From: Lachnospiraceae bacterium UBA3386
GTDB taxonomy: Bacteria > Bacillota > Clostridia > Lachnospirales > Lachnospiraceae
Length of the DNA stretch: 5,314 nucleotides
Direction of reading: 5' to 3'
Assembly (NCBI GenBank): GCA_002358875.1
Contig: DEPS01000145.1
Location: 20,257 to 25,570, forward strand
Part shown: positions 1 to 5,314 of the stretch, one piece after another
How positions within the stretch are numbered: position 1 is the first letter of the stretch
Layout of the letters: every line of letters starts with the position of its first letter
Notes under the pieces: generated by a model
The model's database searches: none
What the model was told of the DNA's origin: nothing
Seen by the model: the letters and a program-made list of their open reading frames with translations, nothing else
Position numbers and translations under genes: made by a program

Positions 1-600
1 TCCAGCATCGTTTCCCCTATGTGCGCGGTCTCCCGCTACCTCAAGAAGACTCATCCCGGCTGCGTCACAGTCTTTTTGGGACCCTGCATCGCCAAGAAGT
101 CCGAGGCAAATGACCCGACCATCCCGGACAATGCGGATTATGTCATCACTTACGGCGAATTCCGCGCCCTGCTTCGTTCGAAGGGCCTTGAGGTCCAGAA
201 GGCGGACAACACCTATCAGGAGTCCTCGATCTGGGGCAAGCGCTTTGCCACATCCGGCGGCGTCGCAAAGGCGGTGCTCGAGTGCATGGAGGAGCGCGGT
301 GAAGACACCTCCAAGATCAAACTGGTCCAGGTCGCGGGCGGAGATGCCTGCAAGAAGACACTGACTCTGCTCAAGGCGGGCCGTCTCCCCGAGGATTTCG
401 TCGAGGGCATGATCTGCGAGGGCGGCTGTGTCGGCGGACCTTCCAGGCACAGGACGGAGATGGAGATCAAGAGGGCCAGGGAGGGCCTCCTCAAGCAGGC
501 TGACGGCCGCAAGGTGCTGGACAACCTGAAGGATTATCCCATGGATCTCTTCTCCATGTACCGCGACGGACATATGGACGAGACCTGTCTGCTGAAATAA
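1..600 (+). CDS. [FeFe]-hydrogenase catalytic-domain protein, C-terminal part (5' truncated by window)
   Basis: This is the C-terminal 199 codons of an iron-only hydrogenase large-domain protein. The frame is open from base 1, so the Met at 19 is internal, not a start. The family reduces protons or oxidises H2 at the H-cluster in the cytoplasm, usually with ferredoxin as partner. Counting the first codon as residue 1, the second active-site motif appears as GPCIAKKSE (Cys29, Lys32, Glu35; PCxxKxxE pattern). The third appears near the end as EGMICEGGCVGGP (Cys139 and Cys143). The first motif (TSCCPxW type) would lie upstream of the window. Two departures from textbook HydA are visible: the Met before PC in motif 2 is Gly, and the GGG after the last Cys of motif 3 is GGP. 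It therefore looks like a divergent monomeric or sensory-type subgroup rather than a classical HydA, and the subgroup is uncertain. The gene ends in TAA and is followed by its own terminator, separate from the tig-clp group. Confidence 0.85.
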   Translation, partial: SSIVSPMCAVSRYLKKTHPGCVTVFLGPCIAKKSEANDPTIPDNADYVITYGEFRALLRSKGLEVQKADNTYQESSIWGKRFATSGGVAKAVLECMEERGEDTSKIKLVQVAGGDACKKTLTLLKAGRLPEDFVEGMICEGGCVGGPSRHRTEMEIKRAREGLLKQADGRKVLDNLKDYPMDLFSMYRDGHMDETCLLK

Positions 601-741
601 TTTCGTACCGTCGGAAAGGTTCAGTTCCGGCGCACAGCGCTGCAGCGCTCTGCAATGAGGTTCTTATTTCACAGCGGACCATGTAAAGCTTTGTCTGAGC
701 AGCGGGAAGCTGAGCGGTTTTTAGTGATTTCTGATTAGTGC
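601..741 (+). other. Hairpin-rich 3' untranslated region of the hydrogenase gene
   Basis: No credible gene lies here. A hairpin begins 8 bases after the stop codon: 609-616 pairs with 625-632 (8 pairs, one G-U, loop 617-624). It is followed by a perfect 14-bp palindrome, AGCGCTGCAGCGCT (636-649), which can fold as a 5-bp stem with a TGCA loop. Neither has a T-run. They may protect the mRNA 3' end or mark a processed 3' RNA; that role is inference. Confidence 0.45.
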
Positions 742-790
742 CCGGCCGGGCACAGGGATCTGTTCCCTGTGCCTTGGCCGGTTTTTTTCT
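742..790 (+). terminator. Strong rho-independent terminator after the hydrogenase gene
   Basis: CCGGCC (742-747) pairs with GGCCGG (776-781), and GGCACAGGGA (749-758) pairs with TCCCTGTGCC (764-773). One G (748) faces TT (774-775) between them, giving 16 pairs with a TCTGT loop (759-763). Seven Ts (782-788) follow directly, then more T-rich sequence. This is a textbook intrinsic terminator and isolates tig from the upstream gene. Confidence 0.95.
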
Positions 791-850
791 TTTTCTTTCG
801 CTTTTTTCCGTATTTTTTATCTAATTTTATCTGTTTTTTGAAAATATCTA

Positions 851-880
851 TTGGAATTGGATTTACACATGTGCTATAAT
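851..880 (+). promoter_or_regulatory. Promoter of tig (sigma-A type, extended -10)
   Basis: The -10 is a perfect TATAAT (875-880) preceded by TG at 872-873, an extended -10. The best -35 is TTGGAA (851-856), with an 18-base spacer. The upstream 782-850 is very T-rich and could act as an UP-like element. Transcription should begin near 887, giving a leader of roughly 36 nt. Near-identical 8-mers CACATGTG (866-873) and CACTTGTG (887-894) flank the -10. Confidence 0.8.
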
Positions 881-907
881 GCTATTCACTTGTGTGAAAA
901 ACTAAAT

Positions 908-913
908 GGAGGT
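908..913 (+). promoter_or_regulatory. tig ribosome binding site that decides the start
   Basis: GGAGGT lies 10 bases before the ATG at 924. It overlaps the in-frame ATG at 906, which therefore cannot use it. Translation should start at 924, giving a protein that begins MSVSVEKLEK, the usual form in this family, not the six-residue-longer form beginning at 906. Confidence 0.85.
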
Positions 914-923
914 TCAGGTAGCA

Positions 924-2234
924 ATGAGTGTAAGTGTTGAAAAACTTGAGAAAAGCATGGTCAGGCTCACGATCGAAGTGAGTGCCGAGGATTTCGATAA
1001 AGCGGTCAATAAGGTTTATCTTCGCCAGAGGAACAGAATAAATGTCCCCGGCTTCCGCAGGGGCAAGGCACCCAGGAAGGTTCTGGAGAAGATGTACGGC
1101 TCCGCTATTTTTTATGAGGACGCGGCGAACGATCTCATCAACAGCACCTATCCCGATGCCGCAAAAGAGAGCGGCGAGGAGATCGTTTCCAATCCCGAGA
1201 TCGACGTGACGCAGATCGAGGCGGGAAAGCCTTTTATCTATACGGCTGAAGTTGCTGTGAAGCCTCCTGTCAGCCTTGGCAAGTACAAGGGTGTCGAGGT
1301 CGATAAGCAGGATGTCACAGTCACAGATGAGGAAGTGGACGCCGAGATCCGCAGGGAGCAGGAAAAGAACGCGGCCAGAAACGAGGTCACAGACCGTCCC
1401 GTGAAGGCGGGCGACGAGATCGTTCTGGATTACGAAGGCTCTATCGACGGTGTGCCTTTTGAGGGCGGCAAGGCGACGGATTATCCTCTGGAGATCGGTT
1501 CCGGAGCATTTATCCCTGGTTTCGAGGATCAGCTCGTTGGCGCTGAGATCGGCAAAGAGATGGAAGTCACTGTGACTTTCCCTGAGACATATCACGCGGA
1601 AGAGCTGGCAGGAAAACCCGCCGTGTTCAAGTGCACCGTGAAGAAGATCACGGAGAAGGTCCTTCCTGAGCTGGATGACGCCTTTGCCGATGAGGTCTCC
1701 GAGTTTGAGACTTTTGCCGAGTATAAAGAGGATGTACGCAAAAACCTCGCAGACCGCAAGGAGAAGAATGCCCGCAGCAGAAAAGAAGATCAGGCGGTCG
1801 AGAAGGTCATCGCGGATGCCCATGTTGAGATTCCCGAGGCTATGCTGCGCACTCAGCAGGAGCAGGTCTATGGAGAGTTTGAGCAGCAGGTCGTCTCCCA
1901 GGGAATGAAGATGGAGGACTACTTCAACTATGCTCAGACCGACAGGGAGAAGATGATCGAGAACATGAAGGGTGAGGCCGAGCGCCGTATCCTGTACCGC
2001 CTTGTCATGGAGCAGGTCGCGAAGGAAGAGAACATCGTCGCGACGGACGAGGATTACGAGGAAGAGATCAGGAAGATGGCGGAAGCCTACCGCATGGATG
2101 TTGAGAAGTTCAAGTCCATCTTTGGCGACCGCAAGGAGAGCATGATGGATACCCTCGCCGTACAGAAGGCTATCACCTTCGTGGCTGACAATGCCGTCGA
2201 AGTCGAGAAGAAGGAAGAACCCGCTCAAGAATAA
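924..2234 (+). CDS. tig: Trigger factor, ribosome-associated chaperone / peptidyl-prolyl isomerase
   Basis: This is a full-length 436-residue trigger factor, a normal size for the family. It docks at the ribosomal exit tunnel (protein L23), shields nascent chains and catalyses proline isomerisation in the cytoplasm. The N-terminal ribosome-binding domain (about 1-112) carries the signature VPGFRRGKAP (residues 41-50). An FKBP-type PPIase domain covers about 155-243, with GDEIVLDYEG near its start and FIPGFEDQLVGAEIGKE (197-212). The helical C-terminal chaperone domain (about 244-425) is rich in Glu and Lys and ends in an acidic tail (VEVEKKEEPAQE). The start at 924 follows from the GGAGGT site; an in-frame ATG at 906 is rejected. 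The gene has its own promoter at 851-880. clpP follows after 284 bp with a separate promoter, so the two are neighbours rather than a tight operon. No frameshift or missing domain is visible. Confidence 0.97.
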   Translation: MSVSVEKLEKSMVRLTIEVSAEDFDKAVNKVYLRQRNRINVPGFRRGKAPRKVLEKMYGSAIFYEDAANDLINSTYPDAAKESGEEIVSNPEIDVTQIEAGKPFIYTAEVAVKPPVSLGKYKGVEVDKQDVTVTDEEVDAEIRREQEKNAARNEVTDRPVKAGDEIVLDYEGSIDGVPFEGGKATDYPLEIGSGAFIPGFEDQLVGAEIGKEMEVTVTFPETYHAEELAGKPAVFKCTVKKITEKVLPELDDAFADEVSEFETFAEYKEDVRKNLADRKEKNARSRKEDQAVEKVIADAHVEIPEAMLRTQQEQVYGEFEQQVVSQGMKMEDYFNYAQTDREKMIENMKGEAERRILYRLVMEQVAKEENIVATDEDYEEEIRKMAEAYRMDVEKFKSIFGDRKESMMDTLAVQKAITFVADNAVEVEKKEEPAQE

Positions 2235-2329
2235 TGACCGGGGCGTGATCCTGTCTGGATTAGCGTCGGGAAACATGTTTAAACCTGTCTGGTAAAAGGC
2301 TTCCCTCTCAGATTTTGATCAGAATTCTG
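2235..2329 (+). other. tig-clpP intergenic region, promoter-distal part
   Basis: No gene is visible. A small hairpin (TGATCC 2246-2251 with GGATTA 2257-2262, one G-U) lies just after tig but lacks a T-run, so tig has no obvious intrinsic terminator. The 9-mer CCTGTCTGG occurs twice as a direct repeat (2250-2258 and 2284-2292, 34 bases apart) around a palindromic AAACATGTTT (2271-2280). Readthrough from tig into clpP is possible. Confidence 0.5.
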
Positions 2330-2334
2330 TTGAA
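2315..2334 (+). promoter_or_regulatory. Palindromic operator candidate over the clpP -35
   Basis: A perfect 10-bp palindrome CAGAATTCTG (2320-2329) sits at the centre of an imperfect 20-bp dyad, TTGATCAGAATTCTGTTGAA, whose right arm overlaps the -35 hexamer starting at 2330. The position suits a repressor. It does not resemble the CtsR heptad repeat (GGTCAAA) or the CIRCE element, the usual Clp and heat-shock controls in Firmicutes. A role as operator is inference. Confidence 0.4.
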
Positions 2335-2359
2335 GCTGAAAAGAAACGTATCATATAAT
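2330..2359 (+). promoter_or_regulatory. Promoter of clpP (clpPX)
   Basis: TTGAAG (2330-2335) and a perfect TATAAT (2354-2359) are separated by 18 bases. Transcription should start near 2366, leaving a 5' leader of about 150 nt before the clpP ATG. I see no CtsR-type GGTCAAA repeats around it. Confidence 0.75.
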
Positions 2360-2365
2360 GAAGGG

Positions 2366-2518
2366 GCGGCGGAATCGCCGGATCTTTTGCGGGAAACAGC
2401 CCGGTCAGGGTTTAGTCCGCATGGTTCCGGTGCCGGAAGGCTATGCTTTCCGCCGGCCCTTCATGTTGGCTTATAAAAAGCTGATAATTGATTTTAAAGA
2501 AACGGAAAGGGGGCCTTC
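2366..2518 (+). promoter_or_regulatory. Structured clpP mRNA leader with mutually exclusive hairpins
   Basis: A 5-bp hairpin (CGGCG 2367-2371 with CGCCG 2376-2380, loop GAAT) lies at the predicted RNA 5' end. Further on, GGAAGGC (2435-2441) pairs with GCTTTCC (2445-2451) around a TAT loop. Below it, C2434-G2452 and CCGG (2427-2430) with CCGG (2453-2456) extend the stem. The same GGAA can instead pair with TTCC at 2425-2428, because TTCCGGTGCCGGAA (2425-2438) is itself an inverted repeat. CCCTT (2457-2461) can also pair with AAGGG in the ribosome binding site. No known riboswitch class is recognised. Confidence 0.4.
2506..2513 (+). promoter_or_regulatory. clpP ribosome binding site
   Basis: AAAGGGGG lies 5 bases before the ATG at 2519. 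It fixes the clpP start and could be partly masked by the upstream CCCTT at 2457-2461. Confidence 0.7.
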
Positions 2519-3102
<584 letters not shown>

Positions 3103-3118
<16 letters not shown>

Positions 3119-3226
3119 TCGCAACTTGATTTTTGAGGGGGATTCCGGGCGTAAACAGTTCTAAATCTACGCGTGGAGATCCCGGTGTAAGCATCCGCTG
3201 AATTTTACGTATAAATATCCGCTGAA
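3103..3226 (+). repeat. Degenerate tandem repeats beginning in the clpP 3' end and filling the clpP-clpX spacer
   Basis: GGAGATCCCGGT occurs at 3103-3114 (the last codons of clpP) and again exactly at 3175-3186. A looser copy, GGGGATTCCGGG, lies between them at 3138-3149, so the units step by about 35-37 bases. In the clpP frame the copy at 3170-3190 reads R-V-E-I-P-V-stop, against R-K-E-I-P-V-stop at the true clpP end. The second and third units also share GTAA(A/G)CA followed by CT, AAT and TACG blocks. A shorter repeat, ATCCGCTGAA, appears at 3193-3202 and 3217-3226 (24 bases apart). The exact matches are seen directly; a common origin by tandem duplication is inferred. Confidence 0.6.
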
Positions 3227-3241
3227 CCGGCAGCTGCCGGT
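3226..3241 (+). repeat. Perfect 16-bp palindrome in the clpX leader
   Basis: ACCGGCAGCTGCCGGT is a perfect palindrome. As RNA it folds into a 6-bp stem with an AGCT loop, 10 bases before the clpX ribosome binding site. It lacks a T-run, so it is not a classical terminator. It could be a processing or stability element between clpP and clpX, or a protein-binding site. Confidence 0.6.
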
Positions 3242-3250
3242 ATTACAGAC

Positions 3251-3257
3251 AGGAGGT
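3251..3257 (+). promoter_or_regulatory. clpX ribosome binding site with long spacing
   Basis: AGGAGGT is the strongest Shine-Dalgarno match in the window but sits 13 bases before the ATG at 3271, longer than usual. No better in-frame ATG, GTG or TTG lies nearer, so 3271 is kept. The wide gap may lower initiation. Confidence 0.65.
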
Positions 3258-3270
3258 CATTACCACAGGA

Positions 3271-4620
3271 ATGGCAGACAATAAAAGAATGTATCCCGGT
3301 ATGCGCAAGTGTTCTTTCTGCAACCGGCCGGAGAACATGGTCCACAGGCTGATCTCGGGTCCGGAGGGCATTTTTATCTGTGATGAATGCGTCTCGATCT
3401 GCATGGATATCCTGGAGGAGTCCGAGCTCGATGAGACCATGGCGCTCTCTACCCTGGACGCGGACAACATCAAGCTCTTAAAGCCTGCGCAGATCAAGCG
3501 CTTTCTGGATGAATATGTCATTGGCCAGGAGGAGGCCAAGAAGGTCCTTTCGGTAGCGGTCTATAACCATTACAAGAGGATCGTCAGGGCCCGTGAGGAC
3601 GACGACAGAGACGGTGTTGAGCTTCAGAAGAGCAATATCCTGATGCTGGGGCCTACCGGTTCCGGAAAGACTTACCTTGCCCAGACACTTGCCAAGATCA
3701 TCAATGTGCCGTTTGCGATCGCGGACGCGACGACGCTGACTGAAGCGGGCTACGTCGGCGAGGATGTGGAAAACATCCTGCTCAAGCTCATCCAGGCGGC
3801 TGACTACAATATTGAGCGCGCCCAGGTCGGCATTATCTATGTCGACGAGATCGACAAGATCTCCAAAAAGGGCGAGAATGTGTCCATCACCAGGGATGTC
3901 TCCGGTGAGGGCGTGCAGCAGGCTCTTTTAAAGATCATTGAGGGCACTGTGGCTTCGGTTCCGCCCCAGGGCGGACGCAAGCACCCCCAGCAGGAGCTGA
4001 TCCAGATCGACACCAACAATATCCTCTTTATCTGCGGCGGCGCTTTTTCGGGTCTTGACAAGATCATTAACAACCGCATGGATAAGAGATCCATGGGCTT
4101 CCACGCCGAGATCCAGGATAAAGAAGAGAAGAAGCTCGGGAACGTGATCAAAAATGTTCTTCCCGAGGATCTGACAAAATTCGGCCTGATCCCTGAGTTC
4201 ATCGGCCGTGTCCCCGTCGTGGTGACGCTCGACGAGCTGGACAGAGAGGCTCTCATCCGCATTTTGAAGGAGCCCAAAAACGCGATCCTCAAGCAGTACA
4301 AAAAGCTTTTTTCCTACGACCGCGTCGAACTCAATTACGAGGACGACGCTGTGGAGGCCATCGCGGACAAGGCTGTCTCCAGGGGCACCGGTGCAAGAGG
4401 CCTTCGTTCTATCATGGAGAAGACCATGATGGATGTGATGTACGAGATTCCTTCTGATGACACCATCGTTTCCTGCACCATTACAAAGCAGTCCGTGGAG
4501 GAAGGCACGATGCCTGTCATCGTACACGGCGAAAAGCCCCCTCTTCCGGAAAAGCCCAGGACGACGGTAAAGAAAACCACGCGCCAGCAGCCCCGGAAAA
4601 AGAAAGCTTCCCGGGCATAA
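3271..4620 (+). CDS. clpX: ATP-dependent Clp protease ATP-binding subunit ClpX
   Basis: This complete 449-residue AAA+ unfoldase forms a hexamer that recognises tagged or damaged proteins, unfolds them with ATP and threads them into ClpP. The N-terminal zinc-binding domain has four Cys (Cys14, Cys17, Cys37, Cys40) for substrate and adaptor binding. The AAA+ core shows Walker A GPTGSGKT (127-134), the pore-1 loop GYVG (160-163), Walker B IIYVDEID (188-195), the RKH pore loop (236-238), the Arg finger in EFIGR (Arg313) and the sensor-2 Arg in GARGLRS (Arg376). The ClpP-docking loop reads MGF (275-277) where most ClpX have IGF or LGF. The protein ends in a strongly basic tail (about 428-449, with PRKKKASRA at the end), a little longer than many family members. 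It lies 152 bp after clpP without a clear promoter and is likely co-transcribed. engB, not lon, comes next. Confidence 0.97.
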   Translation: MADNKRMYPGMRKCSFCNRPENMVHRLISGPEGIFICDECVSICMDILEESELDETMALSTLDADNIKLLKPAQIKRFLDEYVIGQEEAKKVLSVAVYNHYKRIVRAREDDDRDGVELQKSNILMLGPTGSGKTYLAQTLAKIINVPFAIADATTLTEAGYVGEDVENILLKLIQAADYNIERAQVGIIYVDEIDKISKKGENVSITRDVSGEGVQQALLKIIEGTVASVPPQGGRKHPQQELIQIDTNNILFICGGAFSGLDKIINNRMDKRSMGFHAEIQDKEEKKLGNVIKNVLPEDLTKFGLIPEFIGRVPVVVTLDELDREALIRILKEPKNAILKQYKKLFSYDRVELNYEDDAVEAIADKAVSRGTGARGLRSIMEKTMMDVMYEIPSDDTIVSCTITKQSVEEGTMPVIVHGEKPPLPEKPRTTVKKTTRQQPRKKKASRA

Positions 4621-4723
4621 ACTGAGGACTGCTTTATTAAGCATGCTGCATCGTGCAGACGGGCTGCTGACCTGAAGGAAGAAATACGCACCTCAGGGAA
4701 AGAACTCAGGAGTAGTTTATTAT
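4621..4723 (+). other. clpX-engB intergenic region with competing stems
   Basis: No gene, terminator or convincing promoter is visible, so readthrough from clpX into engB is plausible. A 5-bp hairpin (CTGCA 4646-4650, loop TCG, TGCAG 4654-4658) is present. CTGAG (4622-4626) and CCTGA (4671-4675) are each complementary to the two CTCAGG copies at 4692-4697 and 4705-4710. The second copy runs into the engB ribosome binding site (AGGAG 4708-4712), so folding could affect engB translation. No remnant of a lon gene is seen. Confidence 0.5.
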
Positions 4724-5314
4724 ATGGTTATTAAAACAGTGAATCTTGCACTTGTCTGCGGGGTCACCAGCAAGATTCCGGCAGGTTCCCTGCCGGAATT
4801 TGCTTTTGCGGGCAGGAGCAATGTGGGCAAGTCCACTCTGATCAACGGGCTGATGAACCGCAAGTCGCTCGCAAGGGTGAGTGCGCAGCCGGGAAAGACC
4901 CAGACCATTAATTATTATGAGATCAACGGAGCCTTCCACCTTGTAGACCTTCCGGGTTATGGCTACGCGAAGGCTAATCTTAAGGTCAAAGAACAGTGGG
5001 GAAAGATGATCGAGCGCTATCTGCATACGAGCAGGGAGCTGAGGGCAGTGTTCCTCCTTCTTGACATCCGGCATGAACCGTCAGTCCTGGATGTACAGAT
5101 GTTTGACTGGATCCTGCAGGCGGGTTTCACACCGGTCATCATTGCCACAAAGTCAGACAAGATCAAGAGAAGCCAGCTTCAGAAGCAGCTTGCCCTCCTT
5201 CGCCGGACGCTGAAAGAGGAAAGCAGTGTCCTTGGGAAAATGTCCCGCAAGAAGGGAAAGGGCCTGGAAAAGGCACCGGAGGAAAAAATCCCTGCTTCTG
5301 CGGGGCTGCCTGCG
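4724..5314 (+). CDS. engB: Ribosome-assembly GTPase EngB/YsxC, N-terminal 197 residues (3' truncated by window)
   Basis: The frame is open from ATG 4724 to the window edge (197 codons, no stop). The start follows AGGAG at 4708-4712 (11 bases). The protein, beginning MVIKTVNLALVCGVTSKIP, belongs to the TrmE-Era-EngA-EngB-Septin-like GTPase group, whose EngB members act in 50S ribosomal subunit assembly and are essential in several bacteria. Motifs in order are G1 GRSNVGKS (30-37), the switch I segment PGKTQTINYY (56-65, G2 Thr), G3 DLPG within VDLPGYGYAK (74-83) and G4 TKSD (142-145). The family segment WGKMIERYLHTSRELRAVFLL is intact around 92-112. EngB is normally about 195-210 residues in total, with the G5 motif (SA/SS...K) soon after G4. 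Here residues about 166-197 are Lys- and Pro-rich (MSRKKGKGLEKAPEEKIP) and G5 has not yet appeared, so an insertion before G5 is likely. Confidence 0.95.
   Translation, partial: MVIKTVNLALVCGVTSKIPAGSLPEFAFAGRSNVGKSTLINGLMNRKSLARVSAQPGKTQTINYYEINGAFHLVDLPGYGYAKANLKVKEQWGKMIERYLHTSRELRAVFLLLDIRHEPSVLDVQMFDWILQAGFTPVIIATKSDKIKRSQLQKQLALLRRTLKEESSVLGKMSRKKGKGLEKAPEEKIPASAGLPA

Noticed and set aside
906..923. An earlier in-frame ATG for tig at 906
   Set aside because: It overlaps the GGAGGT site that serves the ATG at 924, and the extra residues MEVQVA are not usual at the start of trigger factor.
882..2276. A 464-codon open frame on the minus strand opposite tig
   Set aside because: It is a shadow of tig. 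The + strand product is a clear full-length trigger factor with promoter and ribosome binding site, while the minus frame has no recognisable domain.
2403..2416. GGTCAGGGTTTAGT as a possible CtsR site in the clpP leader
   Set aside because: Only one half loosely resembles GGTCAAA; the second heptad is missing and the spacing is wrong.
3210..3215. TATAAA as a -10 box of a separate clpX promoter
   Set aside because: No -35-like hexamer lies 16-18 bases upstream, and the match lies within the repeat region.
3928..4644. A 238-codon minus-strand frame opposite clpX
   Set aside because: It is a shadow frame: low-complexity Leu, Asp and Arg content mirrors the codon pattern of clpX, with no start signal or domain.
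4706..5074. Minus-strand frames opposite the start of engB
   Set aside because: The + strand frame has all EngB motifs through G4 and simply runs off the window edge; the minus frames show nothing recognisable.

Overview
The window is a stretch of Firmicutes chromosome. It most resembles Clostridia, and probably Lachnospiraceae, judging from the gene order tig-clpP-clpX-engB next to an [FeFe]-hydrogenase-type gene, the moderately GC-rich coding sequence, AGG/GGAGG-type ribosome binding sites and the style of the proteins. All genes are on the + strand. The family assignment is inference; no rRNA or other marker is present.

Layout. Bases 1-600 hold the 3' end of a gene for an iron-only hydrogenase catalytic-domain protein (5' end outside the window). 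A hairpin-rich 3' untranslated stretch follows, closed by a very strong intrinsic terminator (about 742-790). A sigma-A type promoter with an extended -10 (851-880) then drives trigger factor (tig, 924-2234). A 284-bp gap carries a second good promoter (2330-2359), a palindromic operator candidate over its -35, and a leader of about 150 nt with alternative hairpins, leading into clpP (2519-3118). The 152-bp clpP-clpX spacer is unusual: it contains degenerate tandem repeats that include a near-copy of the last codons of clpP, then a perfect 16-bp palindrome. clpX (3271-4620) follows, then a 103-bp spacer and the start of engB/ysxC (4724 to the window end, no stop reached).

How the genes work together. 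Trigger factor meets nascent chains at the ribosome exit tunnel. ClpX unfolds substrates and feeds them to the ClpP barrel. EngB is a GTPase for large-subunit ribosome assembly. The group is a conserved protein-quality-control and ribosome-biogenesis neighbourhood. clpX has no convincing promoter or upstream terminator of its own and is probably transcribed with clpP, and perhaps into engB. A lon gene often lies between clpX and engB in related genomes but is absent here.

This is mostly a housekeeping region. I see no mobile element, CRISPR array, tRNA, rRNA, defence system or wholly new system. The points most worth a second look are the repeats after clpP, the switch-like clpP leader, the missing lon gene, and a Lys-rich insertion in EngB before its G5 motif.
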